A DNA stretch of 64,000 nt from Buttiauxella agrestis ATCC 33320 (GTDB taxonomy: Bacteria > Pseudomonadota > Gammaproteobacteria > Enterobacterales > Enterobacteriaceae). The translations under genes and the position numbers were made by a program. The notes below the pieces were generated by a model. The model was not told the DNA's origin. It saw only the letters and a list, made by a program, of their open reading frames with translations, and did no database searches. Within the stretch, counting starts at the first letter, position 1. Each line of letters starts with the position of its first letter. The DNA lies in the NCBI RefSeq assembly GCF_000735355.1, contig NZ_JMPI01000068.1, positions 1-64,000 on the forward strand. The letters are read 5' to 3'. This document shows, one piece after another, positions 11,721 to 18,967 of this stretch.

Positions 11721-14045
11721 TTAAAGCTCGATAACCAATCCCGCCTCGTGCGAATCCGGTGTAATCACCACACCCTGCTCGCCCGCAGCACTCTTACCTT
11801 GCTTCACCCCTTTCACGTTACCGATATTGCGCAGACACAGCGTCCAGTCTTTTGCCTGACCCTCGCACTGCACCGCCAGCGTATTGCCTTCACGACGAAC
11901 TTTCAGCGTGAAGATAACCGAACCGTCTGCTGCCGGGACTTCGCAAAGCGCCTCGCGCCCATCGTCGAGATTAAACAGCTGGAAGGCGGTGCCTTCATGC
12001 CACGCGTAATCCGGTTTCTGGTCGTTATTGCCCAGCGCTAACAGCGTATTGTCAGGCACGTACACCGGCAGGCTCTGGAAATCATGCTTCTCTTTATGCC
12101 AGCGGCTACCTTGCGCTTGCTGGTTGTTGAGCAAATGCGTCCAGCGCCCTTCTGGCAGATAGAACTGCACGTCGCCTGCCTCCGAGAACACCGGCGCAAC
12201 CATCACGGAATCGCCCAGCATGTACTGGCGGTCGAGATAATCGCAGCCCGGATCGTCCGGGAACTCCAGCATCATGGCGCGCATCATCGGCGTACCAAAC
12301 TCTGCGGCCTGCGCCGCCTGACGATACAGATACGGCATCATGCGTGATTTCAGCTGCGTGAAGTGGCGCACCACGTCGCAGGCTTCATCGTCATACGCCC
12401 ATGGCACACGATAGGATTTGCTACCGTGCAGGCGGCTGTGGCTGGAAAGCAGCCCGAACGCGCACCAGCGTTTATACACATGCGCCGGAGCGGTATTTTC
12501 GAAGCCGCCAATATCGTGGCTCCAGAAGCCAAAGCCGGACATGCCGAGTGACAGGCCGCCGCGCAGGCTTTCCGCCATTGATTCGTAGTTGGCGTAGCAG
12601 TCGCCACCCCAGTGAACCGGGAATTGTTGTGCGCCAACGGAGGCTGAACGGGCAAACAGCACCGCTTCTTCGTCGCCCAGCTCTTGCTTGAGCACGTTCC
12701 ACACCAGCTCGTTATAGATGAACGCGTAATGGTTGTGCATTTTCTGCGGGTCGGAACCATCGTGCCACACCACATCCGTTGGAATGCGCTCGCCAAAGTC
12801 AGTTTTGAAGCAATCCACACCCATGCGCACCAGGCGTTTCAGATGCCCTGCATACCATTCGCACGCCGCCGGATGAGTAAAATCGACAATCGCCTGGCCT
12901 GGCTGCCATTTATCCCACTGCCACACCGCGCCGTTCGGGCGTTTGAGCAGATAGCCTTTTTCCATTCCTTCGCGGAACAGCGGGGATTTCTGGCCGATAT
13001 ACGGGTTAATCCACACGCAGATTTTCAGGCCACGCGCTTTCAAGCGTTTCAACATGCCTTCCGGATCGGGGAACGTCACCGGGTCCCACTCAAAATCGCA
13101 CCACTGGAAGGCTTTCATCCAGAAGCAGTCGAAATGGAACACGTGCAGCGGCAAATTGCGTTCGGCCATGCCGTCGATAAAGCTGTTAACCGTCGCTTCG
13201 TCGTAGTTGGTGGTAAAGGAAGTGGTGAGCCACAGGCCAAACGACCACGCTGGCGGCAACGCCGGGCGGCCGGTGAAGCGAGTGTAACGGTCGAGAACCG
13301 CTTTCGGCGTTGGGCCGTCAATCACGAAATATTCGAGATATTCGCCTTCGACACTGAACTGCACTTTGGAGACTTTCTCGGAACCGACTTCAAAGGAGAC
13401 ACATTCCGGGTGGTTCACCAGCACGCCATAACCGCGATTGGTGAGATAGAACGGAATATTTTTGTAGGATTGCTCGGTGCTGGTGCCGCCATCGCGGTTC
13501 CAGGTTTCCACCGTCTGACCATTTTTCACCAATGCGGTAAAACGCTCGCCCAGGCCGTAAACCGTTTCACCGACGCCCAAATCCAGGCGCTCGAACATGT
13601 GCGTATTACCGCTGTTCGCATCCTGCACATAACCGTTGTTCTTCACTGCACTGCCGGTGATACGCACGCCATCGCGCAGGAAATCCAGCGCCCATTCAGT
13701 GCCTTTGGTTACGCGCACCGCCAGGTTGCCGCTTTTCAGCTCGGCAAATTCAGCGGTGTTTTGCATGGTCACTTTCACATCGTGCAATACGTTGAGCGGA
13801 TAATGCGGGCCGTTATTCACCGCGCCCTGGAAATGCTCGATGCGCACACCAACAATCCCTTCCTGCGGGGAGAAAAAGCGCAGCGTAAACAGTGGAGTAT
13901 CAAGCTGATTCCCCCGCTCCCGCACATCCTTCATGCCCGCGTACACCACCATTTCGTTGCCCTGTTGTTCAACTTCAAACACTTGCACCGGGTGGATAAG
14001 CGCTAAACCGGGCTGAATCAGCCAGTTGCCGTCACTAATTTTCAT
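11721..14045 (-). CDS. yicI: Alpha-xylosidase YicI (GH31)
   Basis: Cytosolic GH31 enzyme releasing alpha-linked xylose from isoprimeverose-type disaccharides. The 774 residues align with E. coli YicI (772) nearly throughout. The nucleophile Asp is in [11 protein letters not shown] (E. coli D416) and the acid/base Asp in [12 protein letters not shown] (E. coli D482). The GH31 N-terminal beta domain and C-terminal beta domains are intact. In E. coli the gene is paired with the sugar transporter yicJ, between yicI and selC. Here yicJ is absent and 340 bp of non-coding DNA separates yicI from selC, so uptake must come from elsewhere. Confidence 0.96.
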   Translation of the reverse strand: MKISDGNWLIQPGLALIHPVQVFEVEQQGNEMVVYAGMKDVRERGNQLDTPLFTLRFFSPQEGIVGVRIEHFQGAVNNGPHYPLNVLHDVKVTMQNTAEFAELKSGNLAVRVTKGTEWALDFLRDGVRITGSAVKNNGYVQDANSGNTHMFERLDLGVGETVYGLGERFTALVKNGQTVETWNRDGGTSTEQSYKNIPFYLTNRGYGVLVNHPECVSFEVGSEKVSKVQFSVEGEYLEYFVIDGPTPKAVLDRYTRFTGRPALPPAWSFGLWLTTSFTTNYDEATVNSFIDGMAERNLPLHVFHFDCFWMKAFQWCDFEWDPVTFPDPEGMLKRLKARGLKICVWINPYIGQKSPLFREGMEKGYLLKRPNGAVWQWDKWQPGQAIVDFTHPAACEWYAGHLKRLVRMGVDCFKTDFGERIPTDVVWHDGSDPQKMHNHYAFIYNELVWNVLKQELGDEEAVLFARSASVGAQQFPVHWGGDCYANYESMAESLRGGLSLGMSGFGFWSHDIGGFENTAPAHVYKRWCAFGLLSSHSRLHGSKSYRVPWAYDDEACDVVRHFTQLKSRMMPYLYRQAAQAAEFGTPMMRAMMLEFPDDPGCDYLDRQYMLGDSVMVAPVFSEAGDVQFYLPEGRWTHLLNNQQAQGSRWHKEKHDFQSLPVYVPDNTLLALGNNDQKPDYAWHEGTAFQLFNLDDGREALCEVPAADGSVIFTLKVRREGNTLAVQCEGQAKDWTLCLRNIGNVKGVKQGKSAAGEQGVVITPDSHEAGLVIEL

Positions 14046-14325
14046 TATGCCGTCCTTTTGAATACTGAATTTTTGGAAACGGTGTGCCAGTGGGTCTGGT
14101 GATCACCTTTAAAAGCGAGTGTAAAAAATTCGATAGTTCAGGTTTTAAAGCATCGGGAGGCGGGCCGGAATTCCAATTTCTGGTTATCAGATTACGTTTC
14201 TTGATAAGTGTGAGCAGAGTCGCTCAATAGAGGGTGCCAGAAGTGCTAAACGCGTGGATTTCGTACGGTTTAATTGATCCGGCTAATAGTTTTCAGGAAA
14301 TCATTGTGGAAAGGGCAAAGCATTG
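14046..14325. other. yicI-selC intergenic region
   Basis: About 280 bp upstream of both yicI (minus) and selC (plus). It must contain the yicI promoter. I see no coding remnant of yicJ and no convincing regulatory site, though TGATCACC near 14100 is a possible weak palindrome. Confidence 0.4.
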
Positions 14326-14354
14326 TTTGGTAAGCGGGAGAAACCAGGTATACT
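14326..14354 (+). promoter_or_regulatory. selC promoter
   Basis: A -10 hexamer TATACT at 14349-14354 is followed by a GC-rich discriminator (GCGCACCGCC) typical of stable-RNA promoters. The -35 position 17 bp upstream (TTTGGT) is weak. The tRNA begins 32 nt after the -10. Confidence 0.65.
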
Positions 14355-14385
14355 GCGCACCGCCTCCATGTAGCAATCGAGGCTA

Positions 14386-14480
14386 GGAAGATCGTCGTCT
14401 CCGGTGAGGCGGCTGGACTTCAAATCCAGTTGGTGCCGCCAGCGGTGCCGGGCAGGTTCAACTCCTGTGATCTTCCGCCA
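14386..14480 (+). tRNA. selC: tRNA-Sec(UCA)
   Basis: The 95-nt selenocysteine tRNA ending in encoded CCA. It has the long acceptor stem GGAAGATC/GATCTTCC, the anticodon loop CTTCAAA with anticodon TCA, and the long variable arm. Compared with E. coli, the variable-arm stem reads GGTGCCGC/GCGGTGCC, with two linked changes that keep it paired. It decodes the UGA in fdoG at 25930-25932. Its 3' end is a known integration site for genomic islands, and accessory genes follow here. A T-run comes directly after the CCA. Confidence 0.97.
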
Positions 14481-14645
14481 TTTTTTGATTCAATCATGTA
14501 GATATGCGGAATTACACATTTTACGATCCTGATCCATTAATCACTTCCACTCCTAGCATAATTATCTATACTAGCGTGAGTTTATAAATCTCGCTAATTA
14601 TATGCACTTTTAGTCATTTAATAATATTTTGCGCTGGAGATCTTT

Positions 14646-15254
14646 ATGGAAACTAGTACAAATTTATTTGGAATGTTGTTTAATAGTAATACTCTTGTTG
14701 TTTTAGCAACATTGTTTGCACCATTGCTAGCAATTCAAGCTACACGTTATTTAGATAGAAAAAGAGAAGTGGGTCAAAATCAACAATTTTTATTTAGAAC
14801 TCTTATGGCAACCAGAGCGACGTCAACTGATATTAGACATGTAGAAGCATTGAATTCTATTGATGTTATATTTTCAAATCAAAAAAATAAAGATGAAAAA
14901 AATATACGCCTTGCGTGGAAAGAATATTTAGACTTTTTAGCAACCAGAAAATACACAGCTGAAAATGCTGATAACTGGGAATCAGAAAGAAAGAATCACC
15001 AGATTGAATTGCTTAGTAGGATGGCAAAATATTTAGGTTATGATTTCGATAAAACACACATTAAGAATCAAGTATATTATCCGGAGCGTTTCAACACGGA
15101 TGAGAATTATGCAACCATAGGGAAAGAGTCATTATTAAAGGTATTGCAAGGGAAATCTCCCATTTCAATTAATATTACTGGAATGGATCTTCCCACACAA
15201 AAAGAGAAGACAGAGAAATCAGATGTTGTCGAAAAAATATTCAATTCACAGTGA
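14646..15254 (+). CDS. AT-rich membrane-anchored unknown protein, DUF6680-like
   Basis: A 202-residue protein, visibly far more AT-rich than its neighbours, which points to horizontal transfer. Residues 14-34 form one hydrophobic segment (TLVVLATLFAPLLAIQATRYL). It is followed by the charged stretch DRKREVGQNQQFLFRTLMATRATSTDIRHVEALNSIDVIF, which resembles DUF6680 proteins as I remember them. The rest looks soluble, charged and helical, with a lysine-rich C-terminus. The start has GGAGATCTTT before the ATG. Function is unknown. It is the first gene after selC; no integrase accompanies it. Confidence 0.75.
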   Translation: METSTNLFGMLFNSNTLVVLATLFAPLLAIQATRYLDRKREVGQNQQFLFRTLMATRATSTDIRHVEALNSIDVIFSNQKNKDEKNIRLAWKEYLDFLATRKYTAENADNWESERKNHQIELLSRMAKYLGYDFDKTHIKNQVYYPERFNTDENYATIGKESLLKVLQGKSPISINITGMDLPTQKEKTEKSDVVEKIFNSQ

Positions 15255-15272
15255 GTAATTATACATACCTAA

Positions 15273-15310
15273 TTTTTCGCCGTCATATTTAAAATCTGAT
15301 GGCGAAAAAA
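15273..15310. repeat. Hairpin between convergent genes
   Basis: TTTTTCGCC and GGCGAAAAA face each other across about 19 bases between the AT-rich gene and the RHH gene. The T and A tracts sit inside the arms rather than after them, so it is not a standard intrinsic terminator. Confidence 0.4.
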
Positions 15311-15326
15311 TATAGAAACATAAATT

Positions 15327-15515
15327 CTATATTTCTTTGTGATCCAGCCTCTCCAATTCTTTCCTACCCAACTCCTTCAACCAATTCCCCAAACTCATAC
15401 CAGCATCTTTCGCTGCAACTTCAAATTGGGATTTCAGTTCCGGTGTGATGCGGATCTGAAATGTCGGAGATAGTCCTTTTCCCTTAGGGCTTTTATCACG
15501 TTTGATAGTTGACAT
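15327..15515 (-). CDS. Ribbon-helix-helix DNA-binding protein
   Basis: A 62-residue basic protein. Residues 17-55 (SPTFQIRITPELKSQFEVAA and onward through MSLGNWLKELGRKELERL) match the Arc/MetJ-type ribbon-helix-helix fold seen in many antitoxins and small repressors. The residues SPTFQIRITPEL supply the DNA-contacting strand. A perfect 11-bp inverted repeat begins at the base before its start codon, which suggests autorepression. No recognisable toxin gene adjoins it, so it may be an orphan antitoxin or a plasmid/island regulator. Confidence 0.8.
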   Translation of the reverse strand: MSTIKRDKSPKGKGLSPTFQIRITPELKSQFEVAAKDAGMSLGNWLKELGRKELERLDHKEI

Positions 15516-15562
15516 GTACGTACGCGTTCCTCATTATGTTCTAGTCGCGTACGTACATTATA
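15516..15562 (-). promoter_or_regulatory. RHH gene promoter and operator arms
   Basis: GTACGTACGCG at 15516-15526 and its exact reverse complement CGCGTACGTAC at 15546-15556 are 30 bp apart, about three helical turns. A perfect minus-strand -10 TATAAT lies at 15557-15562, next to the second arm. One arm abuts the start codon and the other the -10, as expected of a self-repressing RHH regulator. GAGGA is the likely RBS between them. Confidence 0.75.
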
Positions 15563-15581
15563 ACGGTACGAGATAAAGAGC

Positions 15582-15616
15582 AACGCCCCGGAGTGCGTCA
15601 ACACTACCGAGGCGTT
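15582..15616 (+). repeat. Leader hairpin of the 176-residue gene
   Basis: AACGCCCCGG and CCGAGGCGTT form a ten-base stem with one mismatch, 29 nt upstream of the ATG at 15645. It sits in the 5' leader and could be a regulatory hairpin; role unknown. Confidence 0.5.
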
Positions 15617-15644
15617 TAACCACTATCGTTAAGGACATAACGCA

Positions 15645-16175
15645 ATGGCTAACACCAATAGTACCACAACCGCTTGCACTGAAAGCGTGTGCCTGCCGTC
15701 AGTTAATGAAACCGCTATTACCGCACTGCTAAAAACCCCACTTGGTGCGCATCTGGATTTATTCCAGATCCTCGACGCCTGCCAGCACCATGTCGATGCG
15801 CTGATTGAAAACGACGACAACACCGAATGTATGGCATTGTGTGGGCGACTGCTTGCCGCGCTCGAAGTGTTGAAAGTTGCGCTAAAAACGCCGTTACCCG
15901 CGCATTTAATCGAACGACTGACAGTGGATGTGGCGGAACCCGATAATTATCGTGCTCCGCTTTCTACTGATTCCGAAACTCTGCGCGAGTATTGTTCCGC
16001 ACTCACCATCTTATTGCTGCAACACCAGCAGTCACCCGAGCAGAAAGAACACATCACAGGGCTATTATTCGAGTTGGTTAACGTTCTGGTCGAGGATTTA
16101 AAAGCACCACGCTTTGTTAGCACAGATGGCGGGCTGGTGATGATCAGCGGCGAGGCAGTGCCTGGGATTCACTAG
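15645..16175 (+). CDS. Unknown 176-residue acidic protein
   Basis: I do not recognise the family. The protein is acidic, Leu-rich and predicted mostly helical, with no membrane segment or signal peptide. The Cys-containing N-terminus (TTTACTESVCLPS) precedes two similar segments (ALLKTPLGAHLDLF near 26-39 and VALKTPLPAHLIERL near 78-92) that may be an internal duplication of a K-T-P-L-x-A-H-L unit. The start has AAGGACATAACGCA before the ATG. It is transcribed away from the RHH gene and could share its control region. Base composition is ordinary for the window. Confidence 0.75.
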   Translation: MANTNSTTTACTESVCLPSVNETAITALLKTPLGAHLDLFQILDACQHHVDALIENDDNTECMALCGRLLAALEVLKVALKTPLPAHLIERLTVDVAEPDNYRAPLSTDSETLREYCSALTILLLQHQQSPEQKEHITGLLFELVNVLVEDLKAPRFVSTDGGLVMISGEAVPGIH

Positions 16176-16201
16176 TTTTTGTAGGGTGGATAAGCTTGCG
16201 T

Positions 16202-16223
16202 CATCCACCATTTTTGGTGGATG
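16202..16223. repeat. Perfect hairpin between convergent genes
   Basis: CATCCACCA-TTTT-TGGTGGATG, nine perfect pairs with a four-base loop, preceded by GTAGGGTGGATAAGC. It belongs to the GTAGG/GGTGGATG short palindrome family also seen at 17764 and 53831. It lies between convergent genes and may block read-through. Confidence 0.75.
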
Positions 16224-16248
16224 GCACTCTTGTTAAAGTTCTCATATA

Positions 16249-16530
16249 TTATCTCGAACGCATGTCTTTAATGACGTACAAAACCAGCCATTCGAGCAGC
16301 GCTACCAGCAAAACAGCGAGGATGACGGAAAGAGTGAAATATATGACTATCCCGTTTGTTTCCAGCCGTTGGCTATAATCCGGTAATCGCCCCATTCCCA
16401 GCGACGTAAGCAGATTGGTATATGGCCCAGCCAGCGCATAAGAAAGTGAACGAAACACACCGCCGAGCACCAGCAACCAGCCAAAAAATAAAAACAAGCC
16501 AGTCCTTAATATCCATCTAAGACTCTTCAA
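16249..16530 (-). CDS. Two-helix membrane protein, presumed Tlde1 immunity
   Basis: A 93-residue protein with two hydrophobic segments: residues 6-26 (WILRTGLFLFFGWLLVLGGVF) and 62-86 (IVIYFTLSVILAVLLVALLEWLVLY). About 35 residues lie between them, predicted to be periplasmic. The only usable start is a TTG at 16530; an in-frame UGA lies 11 codons upstream of it. It overlaps the toxin gene's 3' end by 14 bp, so the two are probably translationally coupled. Gene order hcp-toxin-this gene and membrane location fit an immunity protein for a periplasmic cell-wall toxin. That role is inferred from context only. Confidence 0.7.
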   Translation of the reverse strand: MKSLRWILRTGLFLFFGWLLVLGGVFRSLSYALAGPYTNLLTSLGMGRLPDYSQRLETNGIVIYFTLSVILAVLLVALLEWLVLYVIKDMRSR

Positions 16531-17062
16531 TATCGCATGCCCCGCTGTTTCTTCCGATCACAACAACTTCACCATAAGAAAATAAACCACCGCCGCCTAA
16601 TATTTGCTGTTTGCGCGTAGCAAGCAATGCTCTGCGCACTGTATAGAAGTCTTCGCGCCGATAGAAAGTTACACAACCTTCACTTAAGCCTGTGCCGTCC
16701 GGTCTGAGCGGGTGAAGGCGAAAGCTGGAACGGAAATATTGCCCTGCACCAACCTGGAAGGCCATGTGATCATCAATAACGCCATCTTTTCGGAATAGGC
16801 CAAACCAATCGTCGTAAGTATTACCTGTCCACATTTCCTTCCCCCACTGGTAATACGCACCAAGCCGCCCACCGGAGGGGCGCTCAACAATCCAGTAACT
16901 TCCAGGAGGTATCGCTGCATTGCTCAGCATTGAGCACTCAGGGCGATTCACATAATTCCCCATACCACTGAATACAGGAAAACGCCCGACGCCAGATACC
17001 TGAAAGTCGGCAATCCGGCCGTGATCCAGCAGATGATTAAAATCAAGCCTGCAATAAATCAT
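16517..17062 (-). CDS. DUF2778 / Tlde1-like type VI effector
   Basis: A 181-residue protein resembling Tlde1, the L,D-transpeptidase-like type VI effector that attacks peptidoglycan tetrapeptides in the target periplasm. The candidate catalytic pair is His117 and Cys130 in LHPLRPDGTGLSEGCV; Salmonella Tlde1 uses a His and a Cys at nearly the same positions. The N-terminus (FPVFSGMGNYVNR and IPPGSYWIVERPSGGRLG) matches the DUF2778 pattern. There is no signal peptide, as expected for cargo carried by Hcp. Its ATG overlaps the hcp stop in a TGATG coupling. Confidence 0.85.
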   Translation of the reverse strand: MIYCRLDFNHLLDHGRIADFQVSGVGRFPVFSGMGNYVNRPECSMLSNAAIPPGSYWIVERPSGGRLGAYYQWGKEMWTGNTYDDWFGLFRKDGVIDDHMAFQVGAGQYFRSSFRLHPLRPDGTGLSEGCVTFYRREDFYTVRRALLATRKQQILGGGGLFSYGEVVVIGRNSGACDIEES

Positions 17063-17550
17063 CAGTAGACCACCCGGTTATTCCATTCGTCGGTATACTG
17101 AATATTCCCATCCAGATATTTCCAGGTTATACGCTGGTAGCCCAGTGATATAGATTCAGTCGGATTAGAAGGCTGATTAGAACTTTTAAAATTATGCATT
17201 ACAGGCGTAACTCCTATTACACGAATCCCCTCCATCATCATGTGCATAAATTCTTCTTCAATTCCGGCGTCATTAATGCGATACCATTTAATAATAGCTT
17301 TTTGAAGTTTTTCACACTGAGCGGTCGCACGATATAGATAAGGTGTAGCCTTATCAAACTCTTTGGTGAAGCTTAACAGATCGTGGACTCTAGTCCCGGC
17401 AAGGCTTCCACTGTTCCCGTCAAAAGGGACATGTACACCATGGTTGAAACTTTGCAGCTCAATAGCACCAGTCCTATCCAACACGTTACAGTCACCAACA
17501 ATTAATGCACCGGTTGCATCATAAAGCCATAAATATGCAGGAACAGCCAT
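17062..17550 (-). CDS. hcp: Type VI secretion tube protein Hcp
   Basis: A 162-residue Hcp1-family protein that forms the hexameric rings of the type VI inner tube and carries small effectors in its lumen. The N-terminus MAVPAYLWLYDATGALI, the core ELQSFNHGVHVPFDGN and GTRVHDLLSFTKEFDKATP, and the C-terminal QRITWKYLDGNIQYTDEW all match enterobacterial Hcp. No other tss genes occur in the window, so this is an orphan hcp that must work with an apparatus encoded elsewhere. It heads a three-gene cassette with the Tlde1-like toxin and its presumed immunity gene. Confidence 0.94.
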   Translation of the reverse strand: MAVPAYLWLYDATGALIVGDCNVLDRTGAIELQSFNHGVHVPFDGNSGSLAGTRVHDLLSFTKEFDKATPYLYRATAQCEKLQKAIIKWYRINDAGIEEEFMHMMMEGIRVIGVTPVMHNFKSSNQPSNPTESISLGYQRITWKYLDGNIQYTDEWNNRVVY

Positions 17551-17763
17551 GTTCTATTTCTCCATTATTAGTTGATGTGTTATTAACGTGAAAATCAAAT
17601 ATCACGTTAAAGTTACAGGAACAAAAAACATATTTTCATGATCTATTTCGCAGTTAAAATAATAAAAATGTCAGACATGAAGATAATTGTGAAGAGTTAT
17701 ATCAAAAATATATATCCCAGAATGTTATATTCATTATTTCGATGTATATTTCCCTCAATTTTC
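17551..17763. other. hcp upstream region
   Basis: AT-rich non-coding DNA upstream of hcp, which must contain its promoter. It includes the inverted repeat AACGTGA/TCACGTT near 17585-17606. I see no gene on either strand; the short open frame on the plus strand at 17638 has no RBS or conserved content. Confidence 0.4.
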
Positions 17764-17829
17764 GTAGGTCGGGCAAGCGCAGCGTCACCCGACAAATGGT
17801 GGATGACGCTAACGCTTATCCATCCTACA
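17764..17829. repeat. GTAGG...CCTAC palindromic repeat
   Basis: Starts GTAGGTCGGGCAAGCGCAGC and ends GCTTATCCATCCTAC. It contains CGGG...CCCG and GATGACGC/GCGTCA-type internal complementarity. It is related to the short GTAGGGTGGAT palindromes at 16180 and 53831, an extragenic repeat of the kind scattered in enterobacterial intergenic regions. Confidence 0.7.
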
Positions 17830-17941
17830 TCCCCCTACCGCACAACCTGTACGGTCTTCTTTGTCGATGAAGCATGTGACATACTGTGCAGATATTGTTC
17901 CCGCCACAAAAACTCACCTGGCGTAAACAAACGAAAACAAG

Positions 17942-17968
17942 GGGTTACGTGACGCGTAGCCCTTTTTT
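17942..17968 (+). terminator. Intrinsic terminator with no gene upstream
   Basis: GGGTTACG-tgacg-CGTAGCCC-TTTTTT on the plus strand: eight pairs (one G-T) and six Ts. No plus-strand CDS precedes it for over 1.5 kb. It either ends a small RNA or acts as a leader attenuator for the gene at 18010. Confidence 0.75.
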
Positions 17969-18009
17969 AATGCCTGACGAAACAGGTAGCAGCAATTTAA
18001 GAGGTTTGT

Positions 18010-18369
18010 ATGAACTGGGATGTGTTGAAGTGGTTGATTGGCATCTACTTTGGCTGTTTTTTTGGGCTTCTCAAAGTCGCCTACTCCGACCCAAAGTTTT
18101 ATCTTGAGTACATAGATAAAAAACTCACCTGGTTCTGTTACACGTGTTTGGTCGGCTTCAGCGCCTTCTGGTACGGGCTTTATGCGTGCAGAAATTACAC
18201 CGTAGAAAACATTGATCTGATATCGGAACAACTGTCCCATCTGGACAAAGAATATAGCTATGTCACGTCCTATCTTCTTGTCTTGATTATTGCGTCCTGT
18301 TTGTCTTTTGGCGCCAGCATTTTGTTTATTGATATCGCGCGCAGAAAGCAGGCGCATCTGAGCTCTTAA
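18010..18369 (+). CDS. Small three-helix membrane protein, unknown
   Basis: A 119-residue protein with hydrophobic segments at about 8-26 (KWLIGIYFGCFFGLLKVAY), 39-58 (TWFCYTCLVGFSAFWYGLYA) and 86-106 (TSYLLVLIIASCLSFGASIL and onward). It is predicted to be an inner-membrane protein; I do not recognise a family. AAGAGGTTTGT precedes the ATG and a strong terminator follows. It is single-copy and monocistronic, next to the hcp cassette but on the opposite strand, so any link to type VI secretion is unproven. Confidence 0.72.
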   Translation: MNWDVLKWLIGIYFGCFFGLLKVAYSDPKFYLEYIDKKLTWFCYTCLVGFSAFWYGLYACRNYTVENIDLISEQLSHLDKEYSYVTSYLLVLIIASCLSFGASILFIDIARRKQAHLSS

Positions 18370-18383
18370 GCCTGAACAAACTG

Positions 18384-18420
18384 AAAACCCGTATGGTTTC
18401 GCCATGCGGGTTTTTGTTTT
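18384..18420 (+). terminator. Terminator of the small membrane-protein gene
   Basis: AAAACCCGTATGG-TTTC-GCCATGCGGGTTTTTGTTTT: a 12-pair stem with one G-T, a four-base loop and a T-run, 14 bp after the stop codon. Confidence 0.92.
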
Positions 18421-18527
18421 GTGGCAACGCTGAACCCTCCCCCTAAAACCCTTCGTAATACACCTTAACAATCTGTCTTGAGCGCAGTAGGTAGAATCCC
18501 CTTCTTATTTAAAAGGGATGTTTCAGC

Positions 18528-18749
18528 ATGAAAAAATTGATGGCAGTTCTTCTGTTAAGCGGTGTAGCGCTTTCGGTCACGGCGTGTTCGAGCGATTACG
18601 TTATGTCGACCAAAGCAGGCGATATGATTGTGACGCAGGGGAAACCGCAAGTGGATTCAGATACTGGCCTGATTAGTTACACCGATCAGCAAGGCAACGA
18701 GCGCCAGATTAATAATGACCAAATCGTGCAGATGATTAAGAAAGACTGA
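18528..18749 (+). CDS. YgdI/YgdR-family lipoprotein
   Basis: A 73-residue lipoprotein of the DUF903 (YgdI/YgdR) family. The signal peptide MKKLMAVLLLSGVALSVTAC ends in a lipobox with the modified cysteine at residue 20. After the cysteine SSDYV follows, then the conserved SH3-like core (TKAGDMIVTQGKPQVDSDTG and SYTDQQGNERQINND). Serine at +2 predicts outer-membrane sorting. Function of the family is unknown. A modest hairpin terminator follows at 18761. Confidence 0.9.
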   Translation: MKKLMAVLLLSGVALSVTACSSDYVMSTKAGDMIVTQGKPQVDSDTGLISYTDQQGNERQINNDQIVQMIKKD

Positions 18750-18760
18750 TTTTCTGCGCC

Positions 18761-18792
18761 AATATCAGCCAGCTTAGGTTGGCTGGTATTTT
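18761..18792 (+). terminator. Probable lipoprotein-gene terminator
   Basis: CAGCCA-gcttaggt-TGGCTG, extended by AATA/TATT pairs and ending in TATTTTC, 12 bp after the lipoprotein stop. The T-run is short. Confidence 0.65.
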
Positions 18793-18896
18793 CATCCCCC
18801 CGCTTATTCCCTGGGTTAAATCACTGTCTGTGCTGCACAAATACGTGCCGGAGAGGGTGTACTTTTATTCTAGCCGCATAAAAATTTCATTTTCCT

Positions 18897-18924
18897 GGCA
18901 ATATTTCTGCTTCTCATTCGTCTA
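18897..18924 (+). promoter_or_regulatory. Candidate ECF-sigma promoter
   Basis: GGCAAT, a 16-bp spacer, then CGTCTA. The CGTC -10 is the hallmark of many ECF-sigma promoters and no sigma-70 -10 is better placed. It lies just upstream of the membrane-protein/ECF-sigma gene pair, so autoregulation is plausible. The -35 half is a weak match. Confidence 0.45.
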
Positions 18925-18925
18925 C

Positions 18926-18959
18926 CTCATCAGAAGCAATAATTAACTAATCTGATGAG
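18926..18959 (+). promoter_or_regulatory. Hairpin overlapping the Shine-Dalgarno
   Basis: CTCATCAGA at 18926-18934 and its exact reverse complement TCTGATGAG at 18951-18959, with a 16-base AT-rich loop. The 3' arm overlaps the GAGGAG Shine-Dalgarno (18957-18962) of the ATG at 18968. As RNA, the hairpin would sit at the mRNA 5' end and could hide the RBS. Confidence 0.65.
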
Positions 18960-18967
18960 GAGTAAAA

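Noticed and set aside
12684-14006. 440-residue open frame on the plus strand opposite yicI
   Set aside because: Antisense shadow of a fully conserved GH31 gene; no RBS and no recognisable domain.
16196-16378. 60-residue plus-strand open frame
   Set aside because: Starts in a hairpin repeat and lies opposite the presumed immunity gene.
17638-17952. 104-residue plus-strand open frame upstream of the small membrane-protein gene
   Set aside because: Crosses a palindromic repeat, has no RBS and no conserved content.
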